Source: Betaproteobacteria bacterium (GTDB lineage Bacteria > Pseudomonadota > Gammaproteobacteria > Burkholderiales > Thiobacillaceae). Taken from it: 64,000 nucleotides of DNA. Within the stretch, counting starts at the first letter, position 1. Each line of letters begins with the position of its first letter. The notes beneath the pieces were generated by a model. It saw nothing but the letters and a program-made list of their open reading frames with translations, did no database searches and was not told where the DNA came from. The DNA is taken from positions 248,001 through 312,000 of the forward strand of contig JACRNB010000001.1 in NCBI GenBank assembly GCA_016219425.1. The letters run 5' to 3'. The translations under genes were made by a program, and so were the position numbers. Positions 56,980 to 64,000 of the stretch are shown piece after piece.

Positions 56980-57512
56980 GGATAGCTCTCCGCGCCCGTC
57001 AGATCGGGCCAGCGCTGATCGCGCGCAGACAGGAGGGGCAGACCTTCCAGGGGCCAGGGGATGTCCAACGCATCCCAGCGCACCCCCCGTTCGGATTCCG
57101 GGTCGTAGGGGGCGGTGACCTTGTATTGAAATTCGACGTCTGGCGTGAGGCAGAGAAAGCCATGCCCGAAACCGGGGGGAATCCACAGCAGGCGATGGTT
57201 CTGCGCGGAGAGTTCCACGGCGGTCCAGCGCCCGAAGTGCGGAGAGGAACGGCGCATGTCCAGCGCCACGTCGTAGGCCGCGCCGCGAGTCACCCGCACC
57301 AGCTTCCCCTGGGGGTGGCGCAATTGGTAGTGGATGCCCCGTAATACCCCCTGAGTGGAGCGGGAGTGGTTGTCCTGGACAAAATCAATATCCAGTCCCA
57401 GAGACAGAAAGGTGCGGCGGTTCCAGGATTCCATGAACCAGCCGCGTTCGTCGCCGTGTACGTCCGGCTCCAGCAGCAGAACCTCGGGCAGGGAGGTGGG
57501 AGTTGACTTCAA
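56976..57512 (-). CDS. rfbC: dTDP-4-dehydrorhamnose 3,5-epimerase
   Basis: A 178-residue cupin-fold epimerase of the dTDP-L-rhamnose pathway. The signature FVQDNHSRSTQGVLRGIHYQ (with the catalytic His), the strand GKLVRVTRGAAYDVALD, and IPPGFGHGFLCL with VEFQYKVTAPYDPESERGV are all present. It overlaps rfbD. rfbA and rfbB, normally upstream, are not in the window; the 186-base gap to the rhodanese gene on the other strand holds no gene. Confidence 0.96.
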   Translation of the reverse strand: MKSTPTSLPEVLLLEPDVHGDERGWFMESWNRRTFLSLGLDIDFVQDNHSRSTQGVLRGIHYQLRHPQGKLVRVTRGAAYDVALDMRRSSPHFGRWTAVELSAQNHRLLWIPPGFGHGFLCLTPDVEFQYKVTAPYDPESERGVRWDALDIPWPLEGLPLLSARDQRWPDLTGAESYP

Positions 57513-57624
57513 TTCTCGATCCAGTCATCGGGGCGGTGTGGGAAGGTATCAGAAACGCCCTCATTTCCGCTCCTCGCAACGGATCGTGTCCAGCGGCGAA
57601 GGAGAAGCTAACTTGTTGTAGCCA

Positions 57625-57656
57625 TTGAAAAAAACGATGAACGAAGGTACATTAGG
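57625..57656 (+). promoter_or_regulatory. Sigma70 promoter of the rhodanese gene
   Basis: TTGAAA (57625-57630), 17 bases, then TACATT (57648-57653), within the 11-mer GGTACATTAGG (57646-57656) that recurs in the tusA promoter. Confidence 0.6.
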
Positions 57657-57698
57657 CAGTTCTTATATTTGGACCGATCAGGAGAGACTGTGTTTGGC

Positions 57699-58016
57699 AT
57701 GTACAACATCAAGGAAATGGATGTGGATGCCTTGGCCTCGACCAAGGAAGGCATCCATCTCATCGACGTTCGCACCGAAGGCGAAGTGGCGCGGGGCGTG
57801 ATCAATGGGGCGATCCATATCCCGCTGCACCTGCTGCCGCTACGCAGCAATGAAATTCCTCAGGACCGTCCGGTGGTGATCTATTGCAACTCCGGCGCCC
57901 GCTCGGCCCAGGCGTGCGCCTTCATGTCCGCCAAGGGATTCAACAACATGCACAACCTGGCCGGCGGAATCATGGCCTGGGCGCGTGCAGGCAAGCCGCT
58001 TTCTTCCTTGTCCTGA
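57699..58016 (+). CDS. Single-domain rhodanese (sulfurtransferase)
   Basis: A 105-residue rhodanese-like protein that carries sulfane sulfur on Cys63 in the active loop YCNSGARSAQAC. The fold markers HLIDVRTEGEVARGVINGAIHIP and NLAGGIMAWARAGKPL are complete. ATG 57699 is 12 bases after AGGAGAG; GTG 57690 in the same frame has better spacing and is a real alternative. It heads a rhodanese-tusA-dsrE2 cluster, known from sulfur oxidisers as a cytoplasmic sulfur relay. Confidence 0.92.
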   Translation: MYNIKEMDVDALASTKEGIHLIDVRTEGEVARGVINGAIHIPLHLLPLRSNEIPQDRPVVIYCNSGARSAQACAFMSAKGFNNMHNLAGGIMAWARAGKPLSSLS

Positions 58017-58052
58017 GTCAACTGCCTACTGTGAATCAGGCATAAGGCTGCG

Positions 58053-58084
58053 TTGCAATGTGTGGGTAACGCGGGTACATTAGG
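58053..58084 (+). promoter_or_regulatory. Sigma70 promoter of tusA
   Basis: TTGCAA (58053-58058), 17 bases, then TACATT (58076-58081), inside GGTACATTAGG (58074-58084), identical to the 11-mer in the rhodanese promoter. An AT hairpin TTAGCA-TT-TGCTAA with a T-run (58095-58114) follows in the leader. Confidence 0.6.
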
Positions 58085-58126
58085 TCGGCTTTTTTTAGCA
58101 TTTGCTAATTTTTTGAAGGAGCAACC

Positions 58127-58354
58127 ATGGATTTTGATAAAGAGCTTGATGCGCGTGGTCTGAACTGCCCTCTGCCCATCCTGCGCACCAAGAAAACCCT
58201 CAACGAAATGACCTCTGGCCAGGTTTTGAAGGTCATCGCAACCGACCCCGGTTCTGTCAAGGACTTCGCCGCCTTTGCCAAGCAAACCGGTAACGAGTTG
58301 CTGTCCTCTGCCGAAGCGGGCAACGAGTACACCTTCTTCATCAAGAAGAAGTAA
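58127..58354 (+). CDS. tusA: TusA-family sulfur carrier protein
   Basis: A 75-residue sulfur carrier. The conserved LDARGLNCPLPILRTKKTL has the CPxP motif with sulfur-bearing Cys14; the rest (SGQVLKVIATDPGSVKDF) fits the two-layer fold. GAAGGAG precedes the ATG by seven bases. In sulfur-oxidising bacteria the TusA of this cluster passes persulfide between rhodanese, DsrE-type proteins and the oxidation machinery; in others it serves tRNA thiolation. Confidence 0.92.
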   Translation: MDFDKELDARGLNCPLPILRTKKTLNEMTSGQVLKVIATDPGSVKDFAAFAKQTGNELLSSAEAGNEYTFFIKKK

Positions 58355-58403
58355 TCCCGCGCAGGTGCGTGGTTTACTCACGTTTACATCGAGAGGTTGA
58401 TTG

Positions 58404-58916
58404 ATGGACGAGCAAAAGAAGCTGGCGATCATCGCGACCAAGGGCACTCTGGACTGGGCTTATCCTCCCTTCATCCTGGCGTCCACGGCATCTGCGCTGG
58501 GGTATGAAACCCAGATTTTCTTCACCTTCTATGGCCTGCAAATGCTGCGCAAGGATCTGTCCTGCCTCAAGGTCAGCCCCCTGGGCAACCCCGGCATGCC
58601 GATGAAGATGCCGTTCGGCCCCAAGTGGTTCAAGGATATCAACTGGAACATCCCGAACGCCGTGCAAAGTTTGGTGCCCGGGTACGAGTCGCTGGCTACT
58701 GTGCTGATGAAGCAGACCATTGCAAACAACGGAGTGGCGACCATTCCCGAGTTGCGCGGACTGTGTCAGGAAGCGGAAGTCAAGTTCATCGCCTGTCAGA
58801 TGACGGTGGAGTTGTTCGGTTTCGAGCACAGCGACTTTATTGATGGTGTCGAGTATGGTGGCGCCGCCACCTTCTTCGAGTTTGCGGGCGAGACGGACAT
58901 CTGTCTGTTCATCTAG
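58404..58916 (+). CDS. DsrE/DsrF-like sulfur-transfer protein (DsrE2 type)
   Basis: A 170-residue DsrE-superfamily protein. The N-terminal [19 protein letters not shown] and the Cys-containing [15 protein letters not shown] (Cys131) match the DsrE2/DsrE-like group; Cys121 precedes it by ten residues. The segment [19 protein letters not shown] is hydrophobic and may attach to the membrane. ATG 58404 follows GAGAGG; a TTG one codon earlier is in frame. Together with the rhodanese and TusA it forms the conserved rhd-tusA-dsrE2 set. Confidence 0.9.
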   Translation: MDEQKKLAIIATKGTLDWAYPPFILASTASALGYETQIFFTFYGLQMLRKDLSCLKVSPLGNPGMPMKMPFGPKWFKDINWNIPNAVQSLVPGYESLATVLMKQTIANNGVATIPELRGLCQEAEVKFIACQMTVELFGFEHSDFIDGVEYGGAATFFEFAGETDICLFI

Positions 58917-58935
58917 TTCTGCCGCACACCGAAAG

Positions 58936-58957
58936 GCCGCCGCAAGGCGGCTTTTTT
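58936..58957 (+). terminator. Rho-independent terminator after dsrE2
   Basis: GCCGCC-GCAA-GGCGGC followed by six T. Confidence 0.92.
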
Positions 58958-59073
58958 ATGTCTGTTGTCGATGGTTGATATGGGTTTGCTTGGAAAAGCC
59001 GGTGAATTCAAGTACGATGCGCGGCTTTTCCGTATATGCCCCGGTGGGGCAGCAGGCACAAAGGACAGTACCC

Positions 59074-59322
59074 ATGGTGACCATTCGTCTTGCTCGCGGC
59101 GGCTCCAAGAAGCGCCCCTTCTACAACATCGTGGTAGCGGACTCCCGCAATCGCCGCGACGGTCGCTTCATTGAGCGCATCGGTTTTTACAACCCCGTGG
59201 CGACCGGCAATGCCGAGACTCTGCGTTTCGATCAGGCCCGTCTGAACTACTGGCAGGGCGTTGGCGCGCAGTTGTCCGAGACCGTTAACCGGATCGTTCG
59301 TGGCGCAAAACCCGCCGTCTGA
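59074..59322 (+). CDS. rpsP: Small ribosomal subunit protein bS16
   Basis: An 82-residue 30S protein. The start [20 protein letters not shown], then [20 protein letters not shown], is diagnostic. AAGGA lies nine bases before the ATG. It begins the rpsP-rimM-trmD-rplS operon. Confidence 0.98.
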   Translation: MVTIRLARGGSKKRPFYNIVVADSRNRRDGRFIERIGFYNPVATGNAETLRFDQARLNYWQGVGAQLSETVNRIVRGAKPAV

Positions 59323-59824
59323 CGAGCGGGTGGTGATGGGGCGCATCGTCGCCCCGTATGCGGTCAAGGGTTGGGTCAGGATTCACCCCTTTACCGAGTA
59401 TCTCGACAGTCTGCTTGACTACGACGTCTGGTGGTTGGGGAAGCCCGGCGCCTGGCGCGAGTTCAGGATGGTGGATGGCAAGGTTCACGGCCAGTACCTC
59501 CTGGCGGAACTTGATGGCGTAGGCGACAGAACGGCTGCCGAGGCCTTGCAGGGTCTGGAAATCGCGGTCAAGCGCGATGAGTTTCCGGAGATCGAGGCGG
59601 ACGAATACTACTGGGACGACCTGATCGGCCTGGAGGTGGTGAACGCCGAGGGCGTGGTTCTGGGCAAGGTGCAGGGTCTGCTGGAGACCGGCGCGCACGA
59701 CGTGCTCAAGGTCATGGGCGAGCGGGAACGCCTGATCCCGTTTGTCGAGGCCTATGTGCGCGAGGTGGACAAGGCAGCCCGGCGCATCCAGGTGGACTGG
59801 GGTGCGGACTGGGATCTGGATTGA
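59300..59824 (+). CDS. rimM: Ribosome maturation factor RimM
   Basis: A 16S-rRNA-processing protein of about 174 residues. The N-terminal RimM domain starts [21 protein letters not shown] and the PRC-barrel holds [28 protein letters not shown] and [13 protein letters not shown]. The start is uncertain: GTG 59300 overlaps the rpsP end by 23 bases, while GTG 59330 and ATG 59336 also fit the family N-terminus. Confidence 0.93.
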   Translation: MAQNPPSDERVVMGRIVAPYAVKGWVRIHPFTEYLDSLLDYDVWWLGKPGAWREFRMVDGKVHGQYLLAELDGVGDRTAAEALQGLEIAVKRDEFPEIEADEYYWDDLIGLEVVNAEGVVLGKVQGLLETGAHDVLKVMGERERLIPFVEAYVREVDKAARRIQVDWGADWDLD

Positions 59825-59841
59825 GCGGGAAGGGACGTGGA

Positions 59842-60594
59842 ATGACGCCCGGTTACCACGTCATCACGTTGTTTCCGGAGATGTTTGCGGCGCTGACCGG
59901 GTCCGGGGTGAGCGGGCGGGCGATCCGCAACGAGTTGTGCAGGGTGAGGTTCTGGGATCCCCGGGACTTCACCCTGGACAATTACCGCACGGTGGACGAC
60001 CGGCCCTTTGGCGGCGGCCCCGGCATGGTGATGTTGGCGGAGCCGCTGGACCTGGCGCTGACGGCGGTGAAGACCGTGTTGCGGCGCGAAGGCGTAAAGC
60101 AGCCCAGGTTGATTCACCTCTCGCCTCAGGGGCGTCGTCTGGATCAGCGCCTGGTGGAGCAACTGGCGGCGGAGCCGGCCCTGGTGTTGCTGGCCGGGCG
60201 TTATGAAGGCATCGACGAGCGCCTGTTTGCGCGTCATGCGATTGAAGAGATTTCGGTTGGCGACTACGTCCTTTCGGGCGGTGAATTGCCGGCCATGGTG
60301 GTGTTGGATGCGGTGATCCGCCAGTTGCCCGGAGCATTGGGGCACGCGGATTCGGCCAAGGAAGATTCCTTTGCCGACGGTCTGCTCGATTGCCCGCACT
60401 ACACGCGGCCCGAGACCTACCTGGGGCTGGACGCGCCGGCGGTGCTGAAGAGCGGCGACCATGCCGCCATCGCGCGCTGGCGTTTGCGGCAGTCGCTGCA
60501 ACGCACCCGGGCGCGGCGACCGGACTTGCTGGAAGGGCGGACCTTGTCCGCGCTGGAACTGGAATTGCTCGACGCGCCCGACGGCGTGTCGTGA
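59842..60594 (+). CDS. trmD: tRNA (guanosine(37)-N1)-methyltransferase
   Basis: A 250-residue SPOUT methyltransferase that makes m1G37 in tRNA and prevents frameshifting. The N-terminal [12 protein letters not shown], the Gly-rich [12 protein letters not shown] and the trefoil-knot SAM site [13 protein letters not shown] with [16 protein letters not shown] are intact; the distal DCPHYTRPE is the conserved substrate-binding piece. ATG 59842 follows GGGACGTGGA. Confidence 0.97.
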   Translation: MTPGYHVITLFPEMFAALTGSGVSGRAIRNELCRVRFWDPRDFTLDNYRTVDDRPFGGGPGMVMLAEPLDLALTAVKTVLRREGVKQPRLIHLSPQGRRLDQRLVEQLAAEPALVLLAGRYEGIDERLFARHAIEEISVGDYVLSGGELPAMVVLDAVIRQLPGALGHADSAKEDSFADGLLDCPHYTRPETYLGLDAPAVLKSGDHAAIARWRLRQSLQRTRARRPDLLEGRTLSALELELLDAPDGVS

Positions 60595-60680
60595 AGTACG
60601 CCCCGCCTGGCGGGATGTTAGAAACGGCGGCATGTAACCCCGGTTACCTCTGGCGCCCACATTCGTTAAGGAAGACGAAG

Positions 60681-61058
60681 ATGAACCTGATCGAACAGTT
60701 GGAAATGGAAGAAATGGCCCGCCTGATGGCTGGCAGAACCCTCCCCTCGTTTGCCCCCGGCGACACCGTCGTGGTGCAGGTGAAGGTCAAGGAAGGCGCG
60801 CGCGAGCGTCTTCAGGCCTACGAAGGCGTGGTCATCGCCAAGCGCAACCGCGGCCTCAACTCCGCGTTTACCGTGCGCAAGATCTCCGCCGGCGAAGGCG
60901 TTGAGCGCACCTTCCAGACCTACTCCCCGCTGGTGGCCGGCATCGAAGTGAAGCGCCGCGGCGACGTGCGCCGCGCCAAGCTCTACTACCTGCGCGAGCG
61001 TTCCGGCAAGTCCGCCCGCATCAAGGAAAAGCTGGACTTCCACAAGCGCGCGAAATAA
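60681..61058 (+). CDS. rplS: Large ribosomal subunit protein bL19
   Basis: A 125-residue 50S protein at the subunit interface. The start [11 protein letters not shown], then [16 protein letters not shown] and [19 protein letters not shown], is diagnostic. AAGGAAG precedes the ATG. The 86-base gap after trmD contains short inverted repeats only. A very strong terminator follows. Confidence 0.98.
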   Translation: MNLIEQLEMEEMARLMAGRTLPSFAPGDTVVVQVKVKEGARERLQAYEGVVIAKRNRGLNSAFTVRKISAGEGVERTFQTYSPLVAGIEVKRRGDVRRAKLYYLRERSGKSARIKEKLDFHKRAK

Positions 61059-61071
61059 TCCTCCGCACGCT

Positions 61072-61101
61072 GCGAAAGGCCGCCGCAAGGCGGCCTTTCG
61101 C
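61072..61101 (+). terminator. Terminator hairpin after rplS
   Basis: GCGAAAGGCCGCC-GCAA-GGCGGCCTTTCGC forms a perfect 13-bp stem. The A-run and T-run are inside the stem, so it can act on both strands. Confidence 0.9.
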
Positions 61102-61162
61102 ATGATGCGGCGGCGCACGATGGCCGGATAATCCGGCGCACACCATCCCCCAGGAGTCCCCC

Positions 61163-61792
61163 ATGCTGCCCACGCCCGAGGCCGTCATCGGCCAGTTCGA
61201 CAAGGCTTTGCGCACCGTGTTTGCATCCGCCGCCACGCGCCGTCCCTACCCCGACGCCGGCCTGCCCGAGGCCGACATGAACGAGGCGGAGAAGCGCCAC
61301 GCGGCAGGTCTGATGCGCATCAACCATAGCGGCGAGGTCTGCGCCCAGGCGCTCTACGCCGGTCAGGCCCTCACTGCGCGCAACCCGGAAGCGGCCCGCG
61401 CCCTGATCGAGGCCTCGGACGAAGAGACCGAGCACCTGGCCTGGTGCGAGAAGCGTCTCGACGAACTGGGCAGCCGCAAGAGTCTGCTCAACCCGCTCTG
61501 GTATGCAGGCTCCTTCGCCCTCGGGGCGATGGCGGGCGCGCTGGGCGACAAGTGGAACCTGGGTTTTCTCGCCGAGACCGAGCGCCAGGTGGAAGGCCAC
61601 CTCAACAGCCATCTCGACCTGCTGCCGCCGCAGGACGCAAAAAGTCGCGCCGTGGTGGAGCAGATGAAGCAGGACGAGGTGCGCCACGCCGAGACCGCCG
61701 TCGCCTACGGTGGCGCGCCCCTGCCCGCGCCGGTGCGCGTGGCGATGCGGATGACCTCCAAGGTCTTGACCCGCCTGGCGTACCGCGTCTGA
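61163..61792 (+). CDS. coq7: 2-polyprenyl-3-methyl-6-methoxy-1,4-benzoquinone monooxygenase (Coq7)
   Basis: A 209-residue di-iron hydroxylase of ubiquinone synthesis. Metal-ligand segments are [39 protein letters not shown] and [21 protein letters not shown] lies seven bases before the ATG. Its presence shows a ubiquinone-based aerobic chain. Its stop overlaps the next gene by one base. Confidence 0.95.
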   Translation: MLPTPEAVIGQFDKALRTVFASAATRRPYPDAGLPEADMNEAEKRHAAGLMRINHSGEVCAQALYAGQALTARNPEAARALIEASDEETEHLAWCEKRLDELGSRKSLLNPLWYAGSFALGAMAGALGDKWNLGFLAETERQVEGHLNSHLDLLPPQDAKSRAVVEQMKQDEVRHAETAVAYGGAPLPAPVRVAMRMTSKVLTRLAYRV

Positions 61793-62103
61793 TGGCCTTC
61801 GCGGACAACCTCGCGGCCCTGCCCGCCGCCGATCTCCTGGCCCGGATCGAACTGACCCGCGCGGACGGCGTGGTGGAAACCATCGAGAACCGCCCCGGCA
61901 GCGCCGGATCGGTGCGCCTCTATGCCTGGCTCGCCCGCCAGTACGGCGGCATTGATGCCGCCGCCGCAGAAGAGGGGCTGCGCCTGTACGCCGAGCACAC
62001 GCTCGACGCGCGCCAGCATCCCGGCAAGCACCCCAACATCGACCGCCTGCTTGGCGTGCTCGCCTCCGGGCGCGTCTGGCAGGTCCGGCTGGAAGAAGCT
62101 TGA
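61792..62103 (+). CDS. DUF2322 family protein
   Basis: A 103-residue protein of unknown function. The family-like pattern is FADNLAALPAADLLARIEL, then VETIENRPGSAGSVRLYAWL, YGGIDAAAAEEGLRLYAEHT and HPGKHPNIDRLLGVL. The start overlaps the coq7 stop (TGATG), so the two are translationally coupled. The DUF2322 assignment is from memory of the family. No membrane segment or metal motif beyond HPGKHPN is seen. Confidence 0.8.
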   Translation: MAFADNLAALPAADLLARIELTRADGVVETIENRPGSAGSVRLYAWLARQYGGIDAAAAEEGLRLYAEHTLDARQHPGKHPNIDRLLGVLASGRVWQVRLEEA

Positions 62104-62106
62104 CCT

Positions 62107-62154
62107 TGTAGGGCGGGATGCATCCCGCCAGGGCCGATTGAAGCCGGCCCTACA
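62107..62154. repeat. Nested palindromic repeat element (REP-like)
   Basis: Outer arms TGTAGGGC (62107-62114) and GCCCTACA (62147-62154) enclose the perfect palindrome GGCGGGATGCATCCCGCC (62112-62129) and GGGCCG/CGGCCC (62131-62150). Elements beginning TGTAGGGCGGG are dispersed in many proteobacteria. Confidence 0.7.
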
Positions 62155-62195
62155 TGAAAACCTGTCCAACCGTAGCAAACGAGGAGCAGACGAAC

Positions 62196-63500
62196 ATGGG
62201 CATCGGGCGGCGGGAATTCCTGTTGGCGGGGACGCTGGGCGCGCTGGGGATGGGTACGGCGCCCGTGATCGCCGGGGCGCGACCGCGCATCGTCGTGGTG
62301 GGCGCGGGGTATGGCGGCGCCACCTTCGCGCGCTACATGAAGTTGTGGTCGCCCCAGGTCGAGGTGACCCTGATCGAACCCAACACGCGTTTCACCTCCT
62401 GCCCCATGTCCAACACCGTGATCGGCGGGCTCAACCGGCTGGAGGACATCACCTTCCCCTACCGCTACGTCCAGGCCGGCGTGGACCGCTTCGTGCAGGA
62501 CCGGGTCACCGGCATCGACGCCGCGCGGCGCAGCGTCACCACGGCCACGGGCCGCACCTTTCCGTATGACCGTCTGGTGCTCGCCGCAGGCATCGAACTG
62601 ATGCACGAGCGCATCCAGGGGTACGACCGCGTCGCGCAGGAACGCATCAAACACGCCTGGCAGGCCGGCCCCGAGCAGACCGGCGTGCTGCGCCGGCAAC
62701 TGGAGGCCATGCCGGACGGCGGCGTCTTCGTCCTGGCCATCCCCACGGCCCCCCTGCGCTGCCCGCCCGCGCCCTACGAGCGCGTGTGCCTGGTGGCCAA
62801 CTACCTCAAGCGCGCCAAGCCGCGCAGCAAGATCATCGTGCTCGACGGCAACCCCGACATCCTTTCCAAAAAAGAGCTGTTCCTCGCCGCCTGGAAAAAA
62901 CACTACGGCTACGGCACGGACAACAGCCTGATCGACTACCGCCCCAACAACGCGGCCAGCGCCGTGGACGCCAAGGCGATGCGGGTCAGCACCGAGTTTG
63001 AAGACGTAACGGGGGCTGTGATCAACCTGGTGCCGCCCATGCGCGCCGCCGCCATCACCGGCCTGACCGGCGCGCGCACCGGCGACAACGGCATGTGGTG
63101 CCCGGTGGACTACCCCAGCCTGGAATCCACGGTCGTCCCCAACGTGCACATCCTGGGCGACTCCATCCTCTCCAACCTGTCGAAGGCGGCGGCGCTCGCC
63201 AACAACAGCGGCAAGTTGTGCGCCTACGCCCTGGGCGAGATCTTCGCGGGGCGTCCGCCCGACCCCCTGCCGGTGATCGCCAGCACCTGCTACTCCGCCA
63301 GCACCGAACGCACCGCATTCCACGTCGCCACCGTGTTCCGCTACGACCCGGCCAGCAAGGGGATGGAGGTGCAGCCCGGCAGCGGCGTATCGGCGCAGGA
63401 AAACGAAGCGGATTTCCGTTACATGCGCGGCTGGGCGCACAACATCTGGGCCGATACCCTGGGTCTGCCGCCCGGATACCGCTTCACCAACCGGGTGTGA
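62196..63500 (+). CDS. fccB: Sulfide dehydrogenase flavoprotein (flavocytochrome c FccB / SoxF type)
   Basis: A 434-residue periplasmic FAD protein that oxidises sulfide to sulfane sulfur and passes electrons to cytochrome c. A Tat signal (GRREFLLAGTLGALGMG) is followed by the FAD Rossmann motif IVVVGAGYGGATFARYMK. FTSCPMSNTVIGG, VHILGDSILSNLSKAAALAN and the C-terminal FCSD-binding STCYSASTERTAFHVATVF follow. ATG 62196 has GAGGAG ten bases upstream; the longer frame to 62154 runs into a repeat element. No FccA cytochrome gene adjoins it, so it may use a distant or soluble cytochrome. Confidence 0.9.
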   Translation: MGIGRREFLLAGTLGALGMGTAPVIAGARPRIVVVGAGYGGATFARYMKLWSPQVEVTLIEPNTRFTSCPMSNTVIGGLNRLEDITFPYRYVQAGVDRFVQDRVTGIDAARRSVTTATGRTFPYDRLVLAAGIELMHERIQGYDRVAQERIKHAWQAGPEQTGVLRRQLEAMPDGGVFVLAIPTAPLRCPPAPYERVCLVANYLKRAKPRSKIIVLDGNPDILSKKELFLAAWKKHYGYGTDNSLIDYRPNNAASAVDAKAMRVSTEFEDVTGAVINLVPPMRAAAITGLTGARTGDNGMWCPVDYPSLESTVVPNVHILGDSILSNLSKAAALANNSGKLCAYALGEIFAGRPPDPLPVIASTCYSASTERTAFHVATVFRYDPASKGMEVQPGSGVSAQENEADFRYMRGWAHNIWADTLGLPPGYRFTNRV

Positions 63501-63503
63501 ACT

Positions 63504-64000
63504 TCACCCGGCAGCGCCGAACCAGAACGGCGTGCTCTTGCCCAGAAACTCGTCAAAACGCATGTAATGCGTACCGTCGCACGAGAAGGTCAGGCTGATC
63601 ATGCCGTTGAACAGATTGATCGACGACATGCGCAGGTAGATGTTCTCGTCCGCCATGCGTAGCGCGCGCAGGGTGTCGAGGATGCGCACCACCTCCTCCT
63701 GCGGAACCAGGGCGTCCGCCGGATAAGGGCGCGCCGGGTACACCAGGCAGATGTCCGGGTCGCCCAGGGCGTCCTGGTCGAGGATGCGGTAACGGTAGGG
63801 GTCGTCCAGCGTCCAGATCGTGGCCTGGCTGCTGGAGAAGTGGATCACGCACTGGAACACGCCGCGGTGCGTCAGCAGCTCCTCCAGGATCGAGAGGGAC
63901 TGCTCCAGGCTGCGGTCCATCGGGCTTTCGACGCGGCACTGGTCGAACACCGTGCCGCGAATCGCCGGATCCCCCTTCACCTGACGCCAGTGCCCCGGCT
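63504..64000 (-). CDS. Hypothetical protein (5' end outside window)
   Basis: The minus-strand frame is open to the window edge. A GTG at 63980 is possible, but the residues before it (GHWRQ) look coding. About 165 residues are visible: a helical SPMDRSLEQSLSILEELL segment, then alternating strands (FQCVIHFSSSQATIWTLDD, DICLVYPARPYP) and the C-terminal FNGMISLTFSCDG. I do not recognise it. It is convergent to fccB with three bases between the stops. Confidence 0.65.
   Translation of the reverse strand, partial: PGHWRQVKGDPAIRGTVFDQCRVESPMDRSLEQSLSILEELLTHRGVFQCVIHFSSSQATIWTLDDPYRYRILDQDALGDPDICLVYPARPYPADALVPQEEVVRILDTLRALRMADENIYLRMSSINLFNGMISLTFSCDGTHYMRFDEFLGKSTPFWFGAAG

Overview
The window is GC-rich bacterial DNA with the gene content and order of a betaproteobacterium: ccoNOQP-ccoG, rpsP-rimM-trmD-rplS, tig-clpP-clpX-lon-hup-tRNAs-ppiD, rimP-nusA-infB-rbfA-truB, coq7 for ubiquinone, and a PEP-CTERM protein. 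A sulfide dehydrogenase flavoprotein (fccB type) and a rhodanese-tusA-dsrE2 cluster suggest a sulfur-oxidising or sulfur-trafficking lifestyle. The cbb3 oxidase and an FNR-box hemN point to life at low oxygen. No species can be named from the sequence alone.

Layout. 1-1089 is the 3' part of a DUF4143-type ATPase gene. 1306-7412 is a visibly AT-richer accessory island. It holds a long thymidylate synthase (+) and, convergent to it, a tightly coupled minus-strand operon: 5-methylcytosine DNA methyltransferase, HD phosphohydrolase, ORC/CDC6-like ATPase and an unrecognised 326-residue protein. This looks like an undescribed conflict (defence) system and is the most interesting part of the window. 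A complete IS5-family element (7546-8767, CTAA target duplication) marks its right edge.

8967-13677 is the kdp potassium-pump operon, with kdpF and an extra 30-codon membrane ORF but no kdpDE. Then come phosphomannomutase (-), hemN (+) behind an FNR box, a DUF1566/PEP-CTERM protein and a ChaA-type antiporter. 19163-27320 is the protein quality-control block (tig, clpP, clpX, lon, hup, tRNA-Val, tRNA-Asp, ppiD). fabI and the rubrerythrin / Fe-S oxidoreductase / DUF3501 module follow on the minus strand.

30827-40323 is a two-partner secretion pair: a TpsB pore and a 2455-residue repeat-rich TpsA adhesin. It is followed by a fold-I amino acid decarboxylase (40387-42642) and the cbb3 oxidase locus ccoNOQP-ccoG-fixH-like (42802-48394). 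48462-54396 is the rimP-nusA-infB-rbfA-truB translation/transcription operon. The minus-strand run rfbC-rfbD-trpG-trpD (57512-54470) combines dTDP-rhamnose and tryptophan genes. The window ends with the sulfur-carrier cluster, the rpsP-rplS operon, coq7-DUF2322, fccB and a partial hypothetical gene.

Most starts were moved inward from the longest open frame, using Shine-Dalgarno sequences, stop/start overlaps and family length. Promoter, operator and terminator calls are by-eye matches to consensus and carry lower confidence.
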